Origin: Companilactobacillus alimentarius DSM 20249
GTDB lineage: Bacteria > Bacillota > Bacilli > Lactobacillales > Lactobacillaceae
Assembly (NCBI RefSeq): GCF_002849895.1
Contig: NZ_CP018867.1
Span: 1,302,001 to 1,366,000, forward strand
Reading direction: 5' to 3'
Length of the DNA stretch: 64,000 bases
Shown in pieces: positions 47,421-55,184 of the stretch. A program made the position numbers and the translations under genes. The notes below the pieces were generated by a model. That model was not told where the DNA came from, did no database searches, and saw only the letters and a list, made by a program, of their open reading frames with translations. Every line of letters begins with the position of its first letter. Position 1 is the first letter of the stretch.

Positions 47421-48075
47421 TCTTCTTCTCCCCCTTTATTGGAGTCTTTCTACCGTAGAGTAACTTCTTACCCAACCAACGGAAGAAGATGACAATTACG
47501 CTAAAGAACCACTTGAACAGCGCGATAATTATTGGAATCAAAAAGAAATCGATCCCTAAAATCACCAATCCAACACCTAGATAGAAAACAGTTGTGGCAA
47601 ATGATTGAAAAATAACTGAAAATCCCATGAAAATGGCACCGATCCCACCTATTACTGAAGCAGCTACTAAGAAAAGAAACGACAAAACTAAAAATATTCC
47701 TAAAGCAACAGTCAACGCAAGCATTAATATCACTACAAAAGCAATCGGCAAGGCAATTGGGGATGCCATCAAGGCTAAAATCACCAAACCAATCATCGCT
47801 ATGTTCTTTTTAAAACGCTCATTATTCGTTAGACGGCCATCATTGACATGCTGATAGTTCTCTTCGGACATTTTGATGGAATAATCTGCTAAAACTTTTC
47901 TTGCTAAATTTTTAGGCGTTCCCAATTTATTGATAATTGCATCCGAACTGGTTAACTTAGCATCGGTCAAATATTCTTGATAGAATTCAACGACGTCGTT
48001 TTGTTCGGATTCACTCAATTGATGTAAATATATCTTAAATTCATCAATGTAAGAATCTATTGCTCTATTACTCAT
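47413..48075 (-). CDS. DUF1700 (HAAS-domain) membrane protein
   Basis: 220 aa. A cytoplasmic HAAS domain (IDEFKIYLHQLSESEQND to ~80) is followed by four to five helices. HAAS domains occur with PadR regulators and are thought to transmit membrane signals. Overlaps both neighbours by eight bases, so the three genes form one translationally coupled operon. Confidence 0.85.
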   Translation of the reverse strand: MSNRAIDSYIDEFKIYLHQLSESEQNDVVEFYQEYLTDAKLTSSDAIINKLGTPKNLARKVLADYSIKMSEENYQHVNDGRLTNNERFKKNIAMIGLVILALMASPIALPIAFVVILMLALTVALGIFLVLSFLFLVAASVIGGIGAIFMGFSVIFQSFATTVFYLGVGLVILGIDFFLIPIIIALFKWFFSVIVIFFRWLGKKLLYGRKTPIKGEKKNA

Positions 48076-48382
48076 TATTCCCCTCCAAAATTTTGTCAGT
48101 AGCGCTCTTTAATTCCTGCCAATTCTTTTTGATTTGTTCCAGCTGCTCTTCACCTAGTCGAGTAATCTTATAATACCGACGATTACGCCCTTCATAGGCT
48201 TCGTCATAAGTACTCAGCCAACCTTCTTTTTTCAAGCGTCGTAAAATGGGATACATCGTCGATTCAGAAATTGGAAAAACCTTCTGAACTTCTCTAGTAA
48301 TTGCGTACCCATAATAATCTTCTCTTGTCAGCAGGGCTAAAACAGAACCTTCAAGAATCTCAGTTGATACTTGAATCGCCAT
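48068..48382 (-). CDS. PadR-family transcriptional regulator
   Basis: 104 aa winged helix: LEGSVLALLTREDYYGYAI at the start and ESTMYPILRRLKKEGWL as recognition part. First gene of the envelope operon, probably its autorepressor. The upstream gap contains an AT-rich stretch with TTATACTATACGACGTATAA-like dyad elements around 48399-48420 that could be the PadR operator. Confidence 0.88.
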   Translation of the reverse strand: MAIQVSTEILEGSVLALLTREDYYGYAITREVQKVFPISESTMYPILRRLKKEGWLSTYDEAYEGRNRRYYKITRLGEEQLEQIKKNWQELKSATDKILEGNNE

Positions 48383-48482
48383 ATTGTTCCCTCGTTCCTA
48401 CTATACTATACGACGTATAATATCATTTAATTAACAATATGCTTTAATTAATAGTATAAGTCAATTCTAGAAATAAAAATGC

Positions 48483-48511
48483 TTGACAATAAACTCTCTA
48501 GGAAGTAAGAT
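48483..48511 (+). promoter_or_regulatory. Promoter of the amino-acid ABC transporter operon
   Basis: TTGACA (48483-48488), 17-base spacer, TAAGAT (48506-48511). Predicted start near 48518, giving a leader of about 410 bases. Confidence 0.8.
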
Positions 48512-48544
48512 AATTTCAACATTTTAAAACAAATATAAAAAACG

Positions 48545-48785
48545 ACGACAGAAGAGTAATTGAGTAAACTAGTCCAGAGAGTCAACGTTGGTGCGAGTTG
48601 TCCTAGTCCTTAATGAAACACATCTGTAAGTTGAATGATTGAAAAACAGTAGATCATTTCGGTAGCACCGTTACAGCTGAAGTTATTGTAACTTCATGAG
48701 TCTAATATTGTGAGATATTAGAAACCAGAGGTGGTACCGCGAATATTCGCCCTCTTGATCTTTTGAGATCAAGAGGGCGTTTTTT
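48545..48785 (+). ncRNA. T-box riboswitch, specifier CAC (His), first terminator unit
   Basis: Stem I shows AGTA (48555-48558), CAGAGAG, the distal loop GGTGCGA and, on the 3' strand, GAAA-CAC-A with CAC at 48619-48621, in the position occupied by the specifier in glyQS leaders. Stem III is at 48701-48722, the antiterminator AGGTGGTACCGCG at 48729-48741, and a terminator hairpin with T run at 48748-48785. A histidine codon fits a HisJ-type transporter, but the UGGU of the antiterminator does not match the C73 expected for tRNA-His, so the specificity is not certain. Confidence 0.85.
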
Positions 48786-48810
48786 ATTTTCAGTATCTTT
48801 TATTTACAAT

Positions 48811-48905
48811 GACTTCTTGAGGTTAATATCGTGAGGTATTAACGAACTAAGGTGGAACCACGTGAAAACGTCCTTTAGCAATAATTGCTAAGGGACGTTT
48901 TTTTT
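48811..48905 (+). promoter_or_regulatory. Second T-box antiterminator/terminator unit without stem I
   Basis: Contains a stem III copy (48822-48829 with 48836-48843), the T-box core AAGGTGGAACCACG (48849-48862) and a 14-bp terminator (48867-48880 with 48886-48899) followed by T8. Bases from about 48812 are similar to the first unit from about 48692. No stem I or specifier fits in the ~30 bases before it. The acceptor-pairing bases are UGGA, versus UGGU in the first unit. Confidence 0.8.
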
Positions 48906-48928
48906 ATATTTGAAAAGGGGAAGAAATT

Positions 48929-49582
48929 ATGATCAATTATATTTTTGAAATTTTACCATCGCTTCTCAGCGGTACCGTTATGACTTTGAAAATCTTCTTT
49001 TGGACTTTGATCTGTTCATTGCCACTAGGAATATTAGTATCACTAGGACGCAGTTCTAAATTCAAACCATTGAGTTGGATTATCTCATTTTATATCTGGG
49101 TTATGCGTGGAACTCCATTACTTCTACAACTGATTTTCGTTTTCTACGGACTACCTAATATGCCCTTTGCCCATATTGTTTTTGAAAGATATGATGCGGC
49201 CCTCTTCGCTTTTATCCTCAATTACACTGCTTATTTTGCCGAGATTTTCCGTGGTGGCTTTGGAACTGTCAGCACTGGACAATTCGAGGGCGCTAAAGTT
49301 TTAGGACTAAATTATTGGCAAACAATTCGTAAAATAATCATTCCACAAGTTGTTAAGATTGTCCTACCTTCAATTGGTAACGAAGTTATTAACTTAGTTA
49401 AAGATTCATCTTTGGTTTATGTAATTGGTCTAGGGGATCTCTTAAGAGCTGGAAATATTGCCAGTTCCCGTGACGTTACCTTATTACCACTAGTTTTAGT
49501 GGGTATCATCTATCTACTGTTAACTTTGATCTGCACTTGGATCTTAAAAATCTTAGAAAAGCGCTTTAGTTATTACCGTTAG
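48929..49582 (+). CDS. Polar amino-acid ABC transporter permease (HisM/GlnP type)
   Basis: 217 aa with five helices; the EAA-type loop is seen in EGAKVLGLNYWQTIRKIIIPQ, which contacts the ATPase. Start ATG after GGGGAAG. First gene of a three-gene operon controlled by the T-box leader; histidine is the predicted substrate from the specifier. Confidence 0.88.
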   Translation: MINYIFEILPSLLSGTVMTLKIFFWTLICSLPLGILVSLGRSSKFKPLSWIISFYIWVMRGTPLLLQLIFVFYGLPNMPFAHIVFERYDAALFAFILNYTAYFAEIFRGGFGTVSTGQFEGAKVLGLNYWQTIRKIIIPQVVKIVLPSIGNEVINLVKDSSLVYVIGLGDLLRAGNIASSRDVTLLPLVLVGIIYLLLTLICTWILKILEKRFSYYR

Positions 49583-49593
49583 GAGAGAGAATT

Positions 49594-50232
49594 ATGTTGA
49601 AATTAACAAATATCACAAAAAGTTTTGATGGCAAAACCATTCTTGATAATTTAAATTTAGAAGTCAAAGATAATTCAATTTTAAGTATCGTGGGTCCCAG
49701 TGGTGCTGGTAAAACAACCCTCTTACGTTGTATTGCAGGACTAGAAAGAGTCGATTCAGGAACTTTTTCTTTAAATAATCAACCATTCGATCCTTATGAT
49801 GAATCAGTCAAAGAACGGGTCATTGGCGTCGTCTTCCAAGATTTCAATCTTTTCCCTCATCTGTCAGTCATGGAAAACATTTCTTTAGCACCAAAATTGG
49901 TCCTAAAACAAGATCAAACTACCGTTCAAAATAACGTCAATAACCTGTTGGAACAATTAGGACTCACTTCTTTAAAAAATCAATATCCGTTCGAACTATC
50001 AGGTGGACAAAAACAACGAGTTGCCATTGCGAGAGCTTTGGCTATGCAACCACAAATACTCTGCTACGATGAACCAACTTCCGCACTCGATCCTAGTTTG
50101 CGTGACACCGTGGCTCAAGTTATCCTTGATTTGAAAAAAACTGGCATTACACAAATTGTCATTACTCATGATCCTGATTTTGCTAAAAAAATTGCCGATC
50201 AATTGCTCGAAGTTAAACCGTTAAACGATTAG
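49594..50232 (+). CDS. Polar amino-acid ABC transporter ATP-binding protein
   Basis: 212 aa: Walker A GPSGAGKTTLL, Q-loop VFQDFNLFPH, signature LSGGQKQR and Walker B ILCYDEPTSALDP. About 30 residues shorter at the C-terminus than typical GlnQ. Eleven bases after the permease gene. Confidence 0.9.
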   Translation: MLKLTNITKSFDGKTILDNLNLEVKDNSILSIVGPSGAGKTTLLRCIAGLERVDSGTFSLNNQPFDPYDESVKERVIGVVFQDFNLFPHLSVMENISLAPKLVLKQDQTTVQNNVNNLLEQLGLTSLKNQYPFELSGGQKQRVAIARALAMQPQILCYDEPTSALDPSLRDTVAQVILDLKKTGITQIVITHDPDFAKKIADQLLEVKPLND

Positions 50233-50251
50233 TCTCAGGGGGATTAATAAT

Positions 50252-51106
50252 ATGAAGAAAAAAATTTTAATATTTATCGCACTATTATTCTTTGCCTTGG
50301 GATTGACCGGTTGCAGCAGCAATCAAAAGTCGGTCGCTCAACAAGCTAATACTGCTGATACTTGGTCACACATCAAAAAACGCGGTCGAGTTATTATCGG
50401 TTTAGACGATACTTTCGTGCCAATGGGCTTTCGACAAAAAGATGGCAAGCTTGTCGGTTTCGATATTGATTTAGCCAAAGCAGTTTTCAAACAGTACGGT
50501 ATCAAAGCTGACTTTCAGCCTATTGATTGGAATATGAAAGAAACTGAACTTAGAAACCAGACAATTGATCTAATCTGGAATGGTTATACGATTACACCAG
50601 CTAGAGAAAAACAATTAGCCTTCTCACGTCCTTATATGGCTAACCGTCAAGTTCTAGTAACTAAGACTTCAGAGAAAATCAATTCCTTCAAAGGTATGCA
50701 GAATAAAACCTTAGGAGTTCAAACCAGTTCTTCTGGTGCCAGTTTGCTGGACGAACATCCCACAATGTTAAAAAATTACATCAAGAATAAAACGCCAGTC
50801 CTCTATGATTCCTTTAATAATGCTTTAATGGACCTAGATGACAATCGGATTCAAGGACTCTTGATTGATAGTGTCTACGCTGGTTACTATATTAGTAAAG
50901 AAAAAGATCCCGATTCATACAACACGACCCGCGGCGGTTTCAGTGGTGAAGACTTTGCCGTTGGTATGCGTAAAGGCGACAAAACTCTCAAGAAAAAAAT
51001 TGACACCGGATTGCAACATTTATCTAACACTGGTGAGTTACAAAAAATTAGTCAAAAGTGGTTTGGTAATTCTGACAATATTCTAATAAAACCAAATAAT
51101 AAGTAA
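50252..51106 (+). CDS. Amino-acid ABC transporter substrate-binding lipoprotein
   Basis: 284 aa. Lipoprotein signal peptide with lipobox LTGC (Cys at ~21). SBP-bac-3 fold: GLDDTFVPMGFRQKDGKLVGFDIDLA-type opening and IDLIWNGYT. Binds an amino acid outside the membrane for the permease. The sequence alone does not fix the ligand. Confidence 0.9.
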   Translation: MKKKILIFIALLFFALGLTGCSSNQKSVAQQANTADTWSHIKKRGRVIIGLDDTFVPMGFRQKDGKLVGFDIDLAKAVFKQYGIKADFQPIDWNMKETELRNQTIDLIWNGYTITPAREKQLAFSRPYMANRQVLVTKTSEKINSFKGMQNKTLGVQTSSSGASLLDEHPTMLKNYIKNKTPVLYDSFNNALMDLDDNRIQGLLIDSVYAGYYISKEKDPDSYNTTRGGFSGEDFAVGMRKGDKTLKKKIDTGLQHLSNTGELQKISQKWFGNSDNILIKPNNK

Positions 51107-51173
51107 AAAGCATCCATTTAGAAGTCCAAACGATTTTTGAAATCGGTGAGACTTAATAAATAGATGCCTTTTT
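51105..51173. terminator. Long bidirectional terminator hairpin
   Basis: Outer arms 51107-51120 and 51157-51170 enclose an inner GAAGTC/GACTT and CGATTT/AAATCG stem, flanked by A and T runs. Ends the transporter operon and the convergent ADP-ribosylglycohydrolase gene. Confidence 0.82.
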
Positions 51174-52104
51174 ATTTTGCTTCTATTTTGGCAAACGGAT
51201 CAATAATCCCCTGCAATAAGGGTAAATTTTGTAATTGACCGACCCAATTTGAATCAACTCGATCAGACAAATACTGGCAGCTAGCCATTGTTCCTGCAAT
51301 ACTAGCAATCGTATCTGTATCCTCTCCTAAATTGACCGCTAAAATAATTGCTTCATTGATTGATTTAGAATTCAAAACAGTCCAAACTACTGCTAATAAA
51401 GTATCTACCACATAACCAGTCGATTTGATATTATCGCGACTACGATCCTTAAATCCTGGCTGAAAAATAGCTTGATAATAATCGAATTCTTTCCATTCAA
51501 TCGCATCAACAGCTCCACGAAATTCATTGGGTAAAACTTGTAAAGTATCGGTAAGATTTTTTCCATTTAATAAACTGTGTAATATTTCTAAATAAATATA
51601 ACTGGCCATAATTGCTCGAGGATGACGATGGGTCAAAGTTGTATAATTCTTTGTTAAAGCTAATCTCTTTTTCAAATCAGATTCATTTCTCAAATCAATT
51701 GCTAGTGGTGCCAGACGCATGAGAGCACCATTGCCGTTTGCAAATTCACTCGGATCACCACATTCAAGTGCTGGATAATGATTTATTGACCAATTTCGAA
51801 TCGCTTTAGCACACGTTTGTCCAATCCCAAAGGCTATATTATTAGGCGTGAATTGATTGTCATACATGTACTCTTCAAATTTCTGCATTAATTGTTCATA
51901 ATCTCCGCCTTCAACCAAATTACTCATTAAGGGTAATGTAAAGGAAGTATCATCCGACCAACTACCCGCTGGTTGTTCCCAAGTACCGCCACTTTCCATC
52001 GTATCGACATAATAAGAATCCCGTTTAGCAAACTCAAACGGAACACCAATGGCATCTCCCACGATTCCTGAATATAAAATATTTTTAATCTGAGCAATAT
52101 TCAC
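51172..52104 (-). CDS. ADP-ribosylglycohydrolase family protein (DraG-like)
   Basis: 310 aa all-helical fold. Metal-binding motifs SWSDDTSFTLPLM near residues 48-60 and GEDTDTIASIAG near the C-terminus. The family removes ADP-ribose from proteins or small molecules. No partner ADP-ribosyltransferase was seen in the window; a sirtuin is 24 kb away. CGGAGAT precedes the ATG. Confidence 0.85.
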   Translation of the reverse strand: MNIAQIKNILYSGIVGDAIGVPFEFAKRDSYYVDTMESGGTWEQPAGSWSDDTSFTLPLMSNLVEGGDYEQLMQKFEEYMYDNQFTPNNIAFGIGQTCAKAIRNWSINHYPALECGDPSEFANGNGALMRLAPLAIDLRNESDLKKRLALTKNYTTLTHRHPRAIMASYIYLEILHSLLNGKNLTDTLQVLPNEFRGAVDAIEWKEFDYYQAIFQPGFKDRSRDNIKSTGYVVDTLLAVVWTVLNSKSINEAIILAVNLGEDTDTIASIAGTMASCQYLSDRVDSNWVGQLQNLPLLQGIIDPFAKIEAK

Positions 52105-52120
52105 ATTATCATCTCCGTGA

Positions 52121-52152
52121 AAAAAACTGAGGCCAAATTCTCAGCCTCAGTT
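52121..52152 (-). terminator. Terminator between the 33-aa gene and the ADP-ribosylglycohydrolase gene
   Basis: Nine-base perfect arms (52125-52133 and 52144-52152) followed by U6 on the minus strand, only ~17 bases before the downstream start codon. It most simply ends the small gene at 52202. Confidence 0.75.
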
Positions 52153-52201
52153 ATTAAATATTTTTATCGAGATTATCTATCCCATCTATAGCACGTTGTC
52201 C

Positions 52202-52303
52202 CTAGAAGATCAACAAAATAAAGGCCAGAAATATGCCAAACATTGCCAGCCAACTGACTTTTTTCTTATCTTCATGAATTTTTCGCAATCCATTTTTATT
52301 CAT
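52202..52303 (-). CDS. Small single-helix membrane peptide (33 aa)
   Basis: ATG 52303 to TAG 52202: a Lys-rich N-terminus (MNKNGLRKIHEDKKK) followed by one hydrophobic helix (WLAMFGIFLAFILLIF). GGAGG is ten bases upstream, and two earlier in-frame ATGs are too close to it. A terminator follows 50 bases later. Size and pattern resemble small DUF4044-like peptides of lactobacilli, but the family is not certain. Confidence 0.6.
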   Translation of the reverse strand: MNKNGLRKIHEDKKKVSWLAMFGIFLAFILLIF

Positions 52304-52516
52304 AAGCATCATTCCTCCGTGCCAACTTCGTTATATCATCTAAATTTGTTTATGAAAAGGCTTTTTAATAAAATTTATTAATTAAATTTCCCCTAATCCT
52401 TTTAATTTAAACTATATTTTAACCCTAAATAATGTAAACTCAACATTATTTTTCATGTATTAAAGAAATATTTAGTATAATTGGTACATAAACATAAAGG
52501 AGCAACATTTTTAACC

Positions 52517-52990
52517 ATGGAAAAGAAGAATCGAGTATACCTTGCCGGACCTTTTTTCAGTGAAAATCAAATTAAACGCTTAGACGAAATTCAAGCCCTA
52601 TTAGAAAAGAACTCTACTATTGGAGATATTTTTAGACCTGGGAAGCATGAATACACCGCTGCCGAATTTGGTTCACTCGAATGGCAAACCGCCGTTTATA
52701 AACACGATATAAACAACATTAATATTTCCGATGTAGTAGTCGCAATGTTAGACTATAAATTGGAAGAAAAAGAAATGGAACCAGATTCCGGAACCATGTG
52801 GGAATGTGGCTATGCAGTGGCTAACAACATTCCAGTTATTGGAGTTAGAAATAATTCTGATGAGCCATTAAATCTCATGCTAGCCGGAAGCTTAACTGCC
52901 TTTTTCAATGGTCATGACAGCATTCAAAAAATTAAGGACTACGACTTCAATTCATTGATGACCAGATATGAAAATGTCAAGGTACTGTAG
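52517..52990 (+). CDS. Nucleoside 2-deoxyribosyltransferase
   Basis: 157 aa, the length of the Lactobacillus leichmannii enzyme. Opening VYLAGPFF and GTMWECGYAVANNIPVI with the catalytic Glu in WECGYA; VAMLDYKLEEKEMEPDSG precedes it. Exchanges bases between deoxynucleosides in purine/pyrimidine salvage. ATG 52517 is the family-like start, although AAAGGAG is 14 bases upstream. Nine bases before the TetR gene. Confidence 0.88.
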   Translation: MEKKNRVYLAGPFFSENQIKRLDEIQALLEKNSTIGDIFRPGKHEYTAAEFGSLEWQTAVYKHDINNINISDVVVAMLDYKLEEKEMEPDSGTMWECGYAVANNIPVIGVRNNSDEPLNLMLAGSLTAFFNGHDSIQKIKDYDFNSLMTRYENVKVL

Positions 52991-52999
52991 GAGGACACC

Positions 53000-53554
53000 A
53001 TGTCACAAGTAACCCAACGAACCGAAAAATCAATTATAACTGCTATGATTTCTTTATTACAAAAGAAACCTTTTGAGAAAATCACGGTTGGTGACATATG
53101 TGACGAGGCCCTGATCAACCACAGCACTTTCTACCGTTATTTCAGTGACAAGTATGCGTTATTACATGCCGTTTTCTCCTATCTACTAGACGACTTGCTT
53201 AACAACACTACCAATTCCAAAACCATCGTTACCCAGATTGCCGACTTTATGGAAAAGAACAGCAAGTTCATGCATCACATTTCACCGCAGTATCAAACAA
53301 AAGCTAACCTTTATCCTGAATTTAGAAGTATTTTACGCGATATTGTTAAAACCAAAAGTAAGGACCCTAACAGTCAAAATGATCCTTTAATTAAGATGAT
53401 CACCGAATCAGATACCCCCGAATTAATGATTAGCTTCATCGTCGGTGGTTTGATTGGACTAGTTGAATACTTGGAAGACAATGACTTTAATGTTTCTTAT
53501 GATAAGTTTATAGAGTTCGCCGGAAATTTCTTCAGCCAATGGGGCAAAGGATAA
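53000..53554 (+). CDS. TetR-family transcriptional regulator
   Basis: 184 aa. N-terminal HTH (KITVGDICDEALINHSTFYRYFSDKYAL) followed by a helical ligand domain. TAGGAGG lies seven bases before the ATG. Co-transcribed with the deoxyribosyltransferase; the regulated genes are unknown. Confidence 0.88.
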   Translation: MSQVTQRTEKSIITAMISLLQKKPFEKITVGDICDEALINHSTFYRYFSDKYALLHAVFSYLLDDLLNNTTNSKTIVTQIADFMEKNSKFMHHISPQYQTKANLYPEFRSILRDIVKTKSKDPNSQNDPLIKMITESDTPELMISFIVGGLIGLVEYLEDNDFNVSYDKFIEFAGNFFSQWGKG

Positions 53555-53604
53555 AATTATTTTTATCTCATAACCATTTATACAATAAAATCTAATTAAC
53601 AATC

Positions 53605-53639
53605 GAGGATCCTGTCACGCATTTGGCACGATCCTTTTT
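53605..53639 (+). terminator. Terminator after the TetR gene
   Basis: AGGATC pairs with GATCCT around an inner TGTC/GGCA stem; T5 follows. Confidence 0.75.
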
Positions 53640-53677
53640 CTGATATAAAATGTAATTTGCTACTATTAAAAGAGATA

Positions 53678-53859
53678 ATGATGCAAACATCTTCGTCAAA
53701 AAAGTATTTTTTAATAAGCATGATGCTCGTAGCTGCCAAGTCCTACCCTGTTTGGATTTCTTCAAACCATTTCTAATTCTTGGAGTCTAATAATTGCTAT
53801 CCGTATTATTGACGACCTCAGGAATCTTCATCGCTAATCACAAACCTATTACAGAATAA
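53678..53859 (+). pseudogene. Possible remnant of an MFS (CynX/NimT-like) transporter
   Basis: From ATG 53678 the frame reads MMQTSSSKKYFLISMMLVAA then stops after 32 codons; another frame ends as LLSVLLTTSGIFIANHKPITE with TAA at 53857. The first piece resembles helix 1 of CynX-type MFS proteins and the second a final helix and tail. This suggests a gene reduced to its two ends by deletion. Short pieces only, so the identification is weak. The rest of the 315-base gap 53555-53869 holds the terminator above and the HAD gene binding site. Confidence 0.35.
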
Positions 53860-53869
53860 GGAGTTTATC

Positions 53870-54520
53870 ATGAAATATATATTTTTCGATTTCGATGGCA
53901 CAATTGCCAACACCAAACTAGGTACCGTTAAAGCCTTAGCTTATATGGCTCAAACTTTAAAACTAGACGACCTTGGACCTGACACTTATCAGAAGTTCAT
54001 TGGACCAGCTATTACCGAAAGTCTGGGAAAGTTTTACCCTGATTTACCCAAATCACGCTACCAGGAAGCTATCGATGCTTATGATGCCTACTATAAAACT
54101 GAAGGGCTCTATCAATTAACGCTTTATCCACAAATTGAAGATGTTCTGGCAGCTTTAAAAGATGACGGATACCAATTATATATTTCTTCAGCCAAAGTTG
54201 AATCATTGATAAAGAAATTAATCACTCACTTAAATTTAGACGACTACTTCACTGGTCTTTACGGCGCTTCTGAAGATGAAATAACACGTTCTTCTAAAGA
54301 AGATATTTTAAAATATGCCTTAGAAAATGCCCAAGCCAAAAAGGATGAATCAATCATTATCGGCGATCGTGCTACTGATATTATCGGTGGCATTAAAAAT
54401 AATATCCATACATTGGGAATAACTTATGGCTTTGGTAGCTTTCAAGAATTGCGTGAAGCCGGGGCTGAATCAATCTTAGAAGACCCCACTGAATTGCCTT
54501 CTGAAATTAGGTCATTTTAA
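53870..54520 (+). CDS. HAD-superfamily phosphatase (phosphoglycolate phosphatase-like)
   Basis: 216 aa. Motif I FFDFDGTIANT, motif II ISSAK, motif III lysine region and motif IV IIGDRATDIIGG. Resembles the PGP/PpaX/Gph-like group; the substrate is not defined. AAGGAG is seven bases before the ATG. Confidence 0.88.
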   Translation: MKYIFFDFDGTIANTKLGTVKALAYMAQTLKLDDLGPDTYQKFIGPAITESLGKFYPDLPKSRYQEAIDAYDAYYKTEGLYQLTLYPQIEDVLAALKDDGYQLYISSAKVESLIKKLITHLNLDDYFTGLYGASEDEITRSSKEDILKYALENAQAKKDESIIIGDRATDIIGGIKNNIHTLGITYGFGSFQELREAGAESILEDPTELPSEIRSF

Positions 54521-54643
54521 TTTAGAAAAAAAATCACTTTCCCCTTGCTATGAAACGGGTTCGATAGAATATCATAATAGATGTAGAGAGTAAGACATGT
54601 CGATACTACTTCGTTAATAATTTTTAACAAAGGAGATCATATT

Positions 54644-55096
54644 ATGCTATTCAAAATATTTAGAAAAAATCACACAACCGCAGATATTAAATTAGAAGAT
54701 AACAATCAATTAGGTGCTTTGAAGTTGGCTGCTCAAAAGACTGCCGAAGAATTCAACCTTGACAGTCAAAGCGTTCAAAGTAGTTTATTTGCTAGTGCTG
54801 CACAGGATCCTACTATCTTGGAAAATCGGGTTGCCTACATGTTTGTCACAAGCGATAAAAAACATAAGGCACATACTATGACTTTAACCTTCAAGGAGCC
54901 TGTTGCTTGGGGAAATGATAAAATTCCCGTTGACTACTTAATTGTTGGTGTTTTGCCTGATGGCAGTAGTCCAGATGATATCGACCACTTGAATCAAAAA
55001 ATCAGTAGTAAAATTTCTGAAAATTCCGATAAATTGGACGAAATCAGATTCAATGACACTGAATTAAACAAATTGAACCAATCATTTACTGAATAA
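54644..55096 (+). CDS. Degenerate PTS EIIA (fructose/Ntr type)-like protein
   Basis: 150 aa. The stretch TLTFKEPVAWGNDKIPVDYL and the following GVLPDG...DHLNQKI match the second half of the EIIA fructose/nitrogen fold. The phospho-acceptor histidine expected in VAIPH is Phe67 (VAYMF), so phosphotransfer is not possible. It stands alone, with AAAGGAG upstream and a terminator downstream; it may be a ligand-sensing or regulatory relative. Confidence 0.6.
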   Translation: MLFKIFRKNHTTADIKLEDNNQLGALKLAAQKTAEEFNLDSQSVQSSLFASAAQDPTILENRVAYMFVTSDKKHKAHTMTLTFKEPVAWGNDKIPVDYLIVGVLPDGSSPDDIDHLNQKISSKISENSDKLDEIRFNDTELNKLNQSFTE

Positions 55097-55115
55097 TTGT
55101 TGTCATCAAATACAT

Positions 55116-55163
55116 AAAAAAAATTCGATACTAGATTTCCTCAAATCTGTACCGAATTTTTTT
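55116..55163. terminator. Bidirectional terminator between the EIIA-like and arylsulfotransferase genes
   Basis: Arms 55119-55138 and 55142-55161 with minor mismatches and flanking A and T runs. Confidence 0.83.
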
Positions 55164-55184
55164 ATAGAATTTTATAAAATACTG

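Noticed and set aside
48613-48615. ATG as Met specifier of the T-box
   Set aside because: By comparison with glyQS leaders, the three bases after GAAA (CAC) occupy the specifier position; ATG falls in the adjacent helix.
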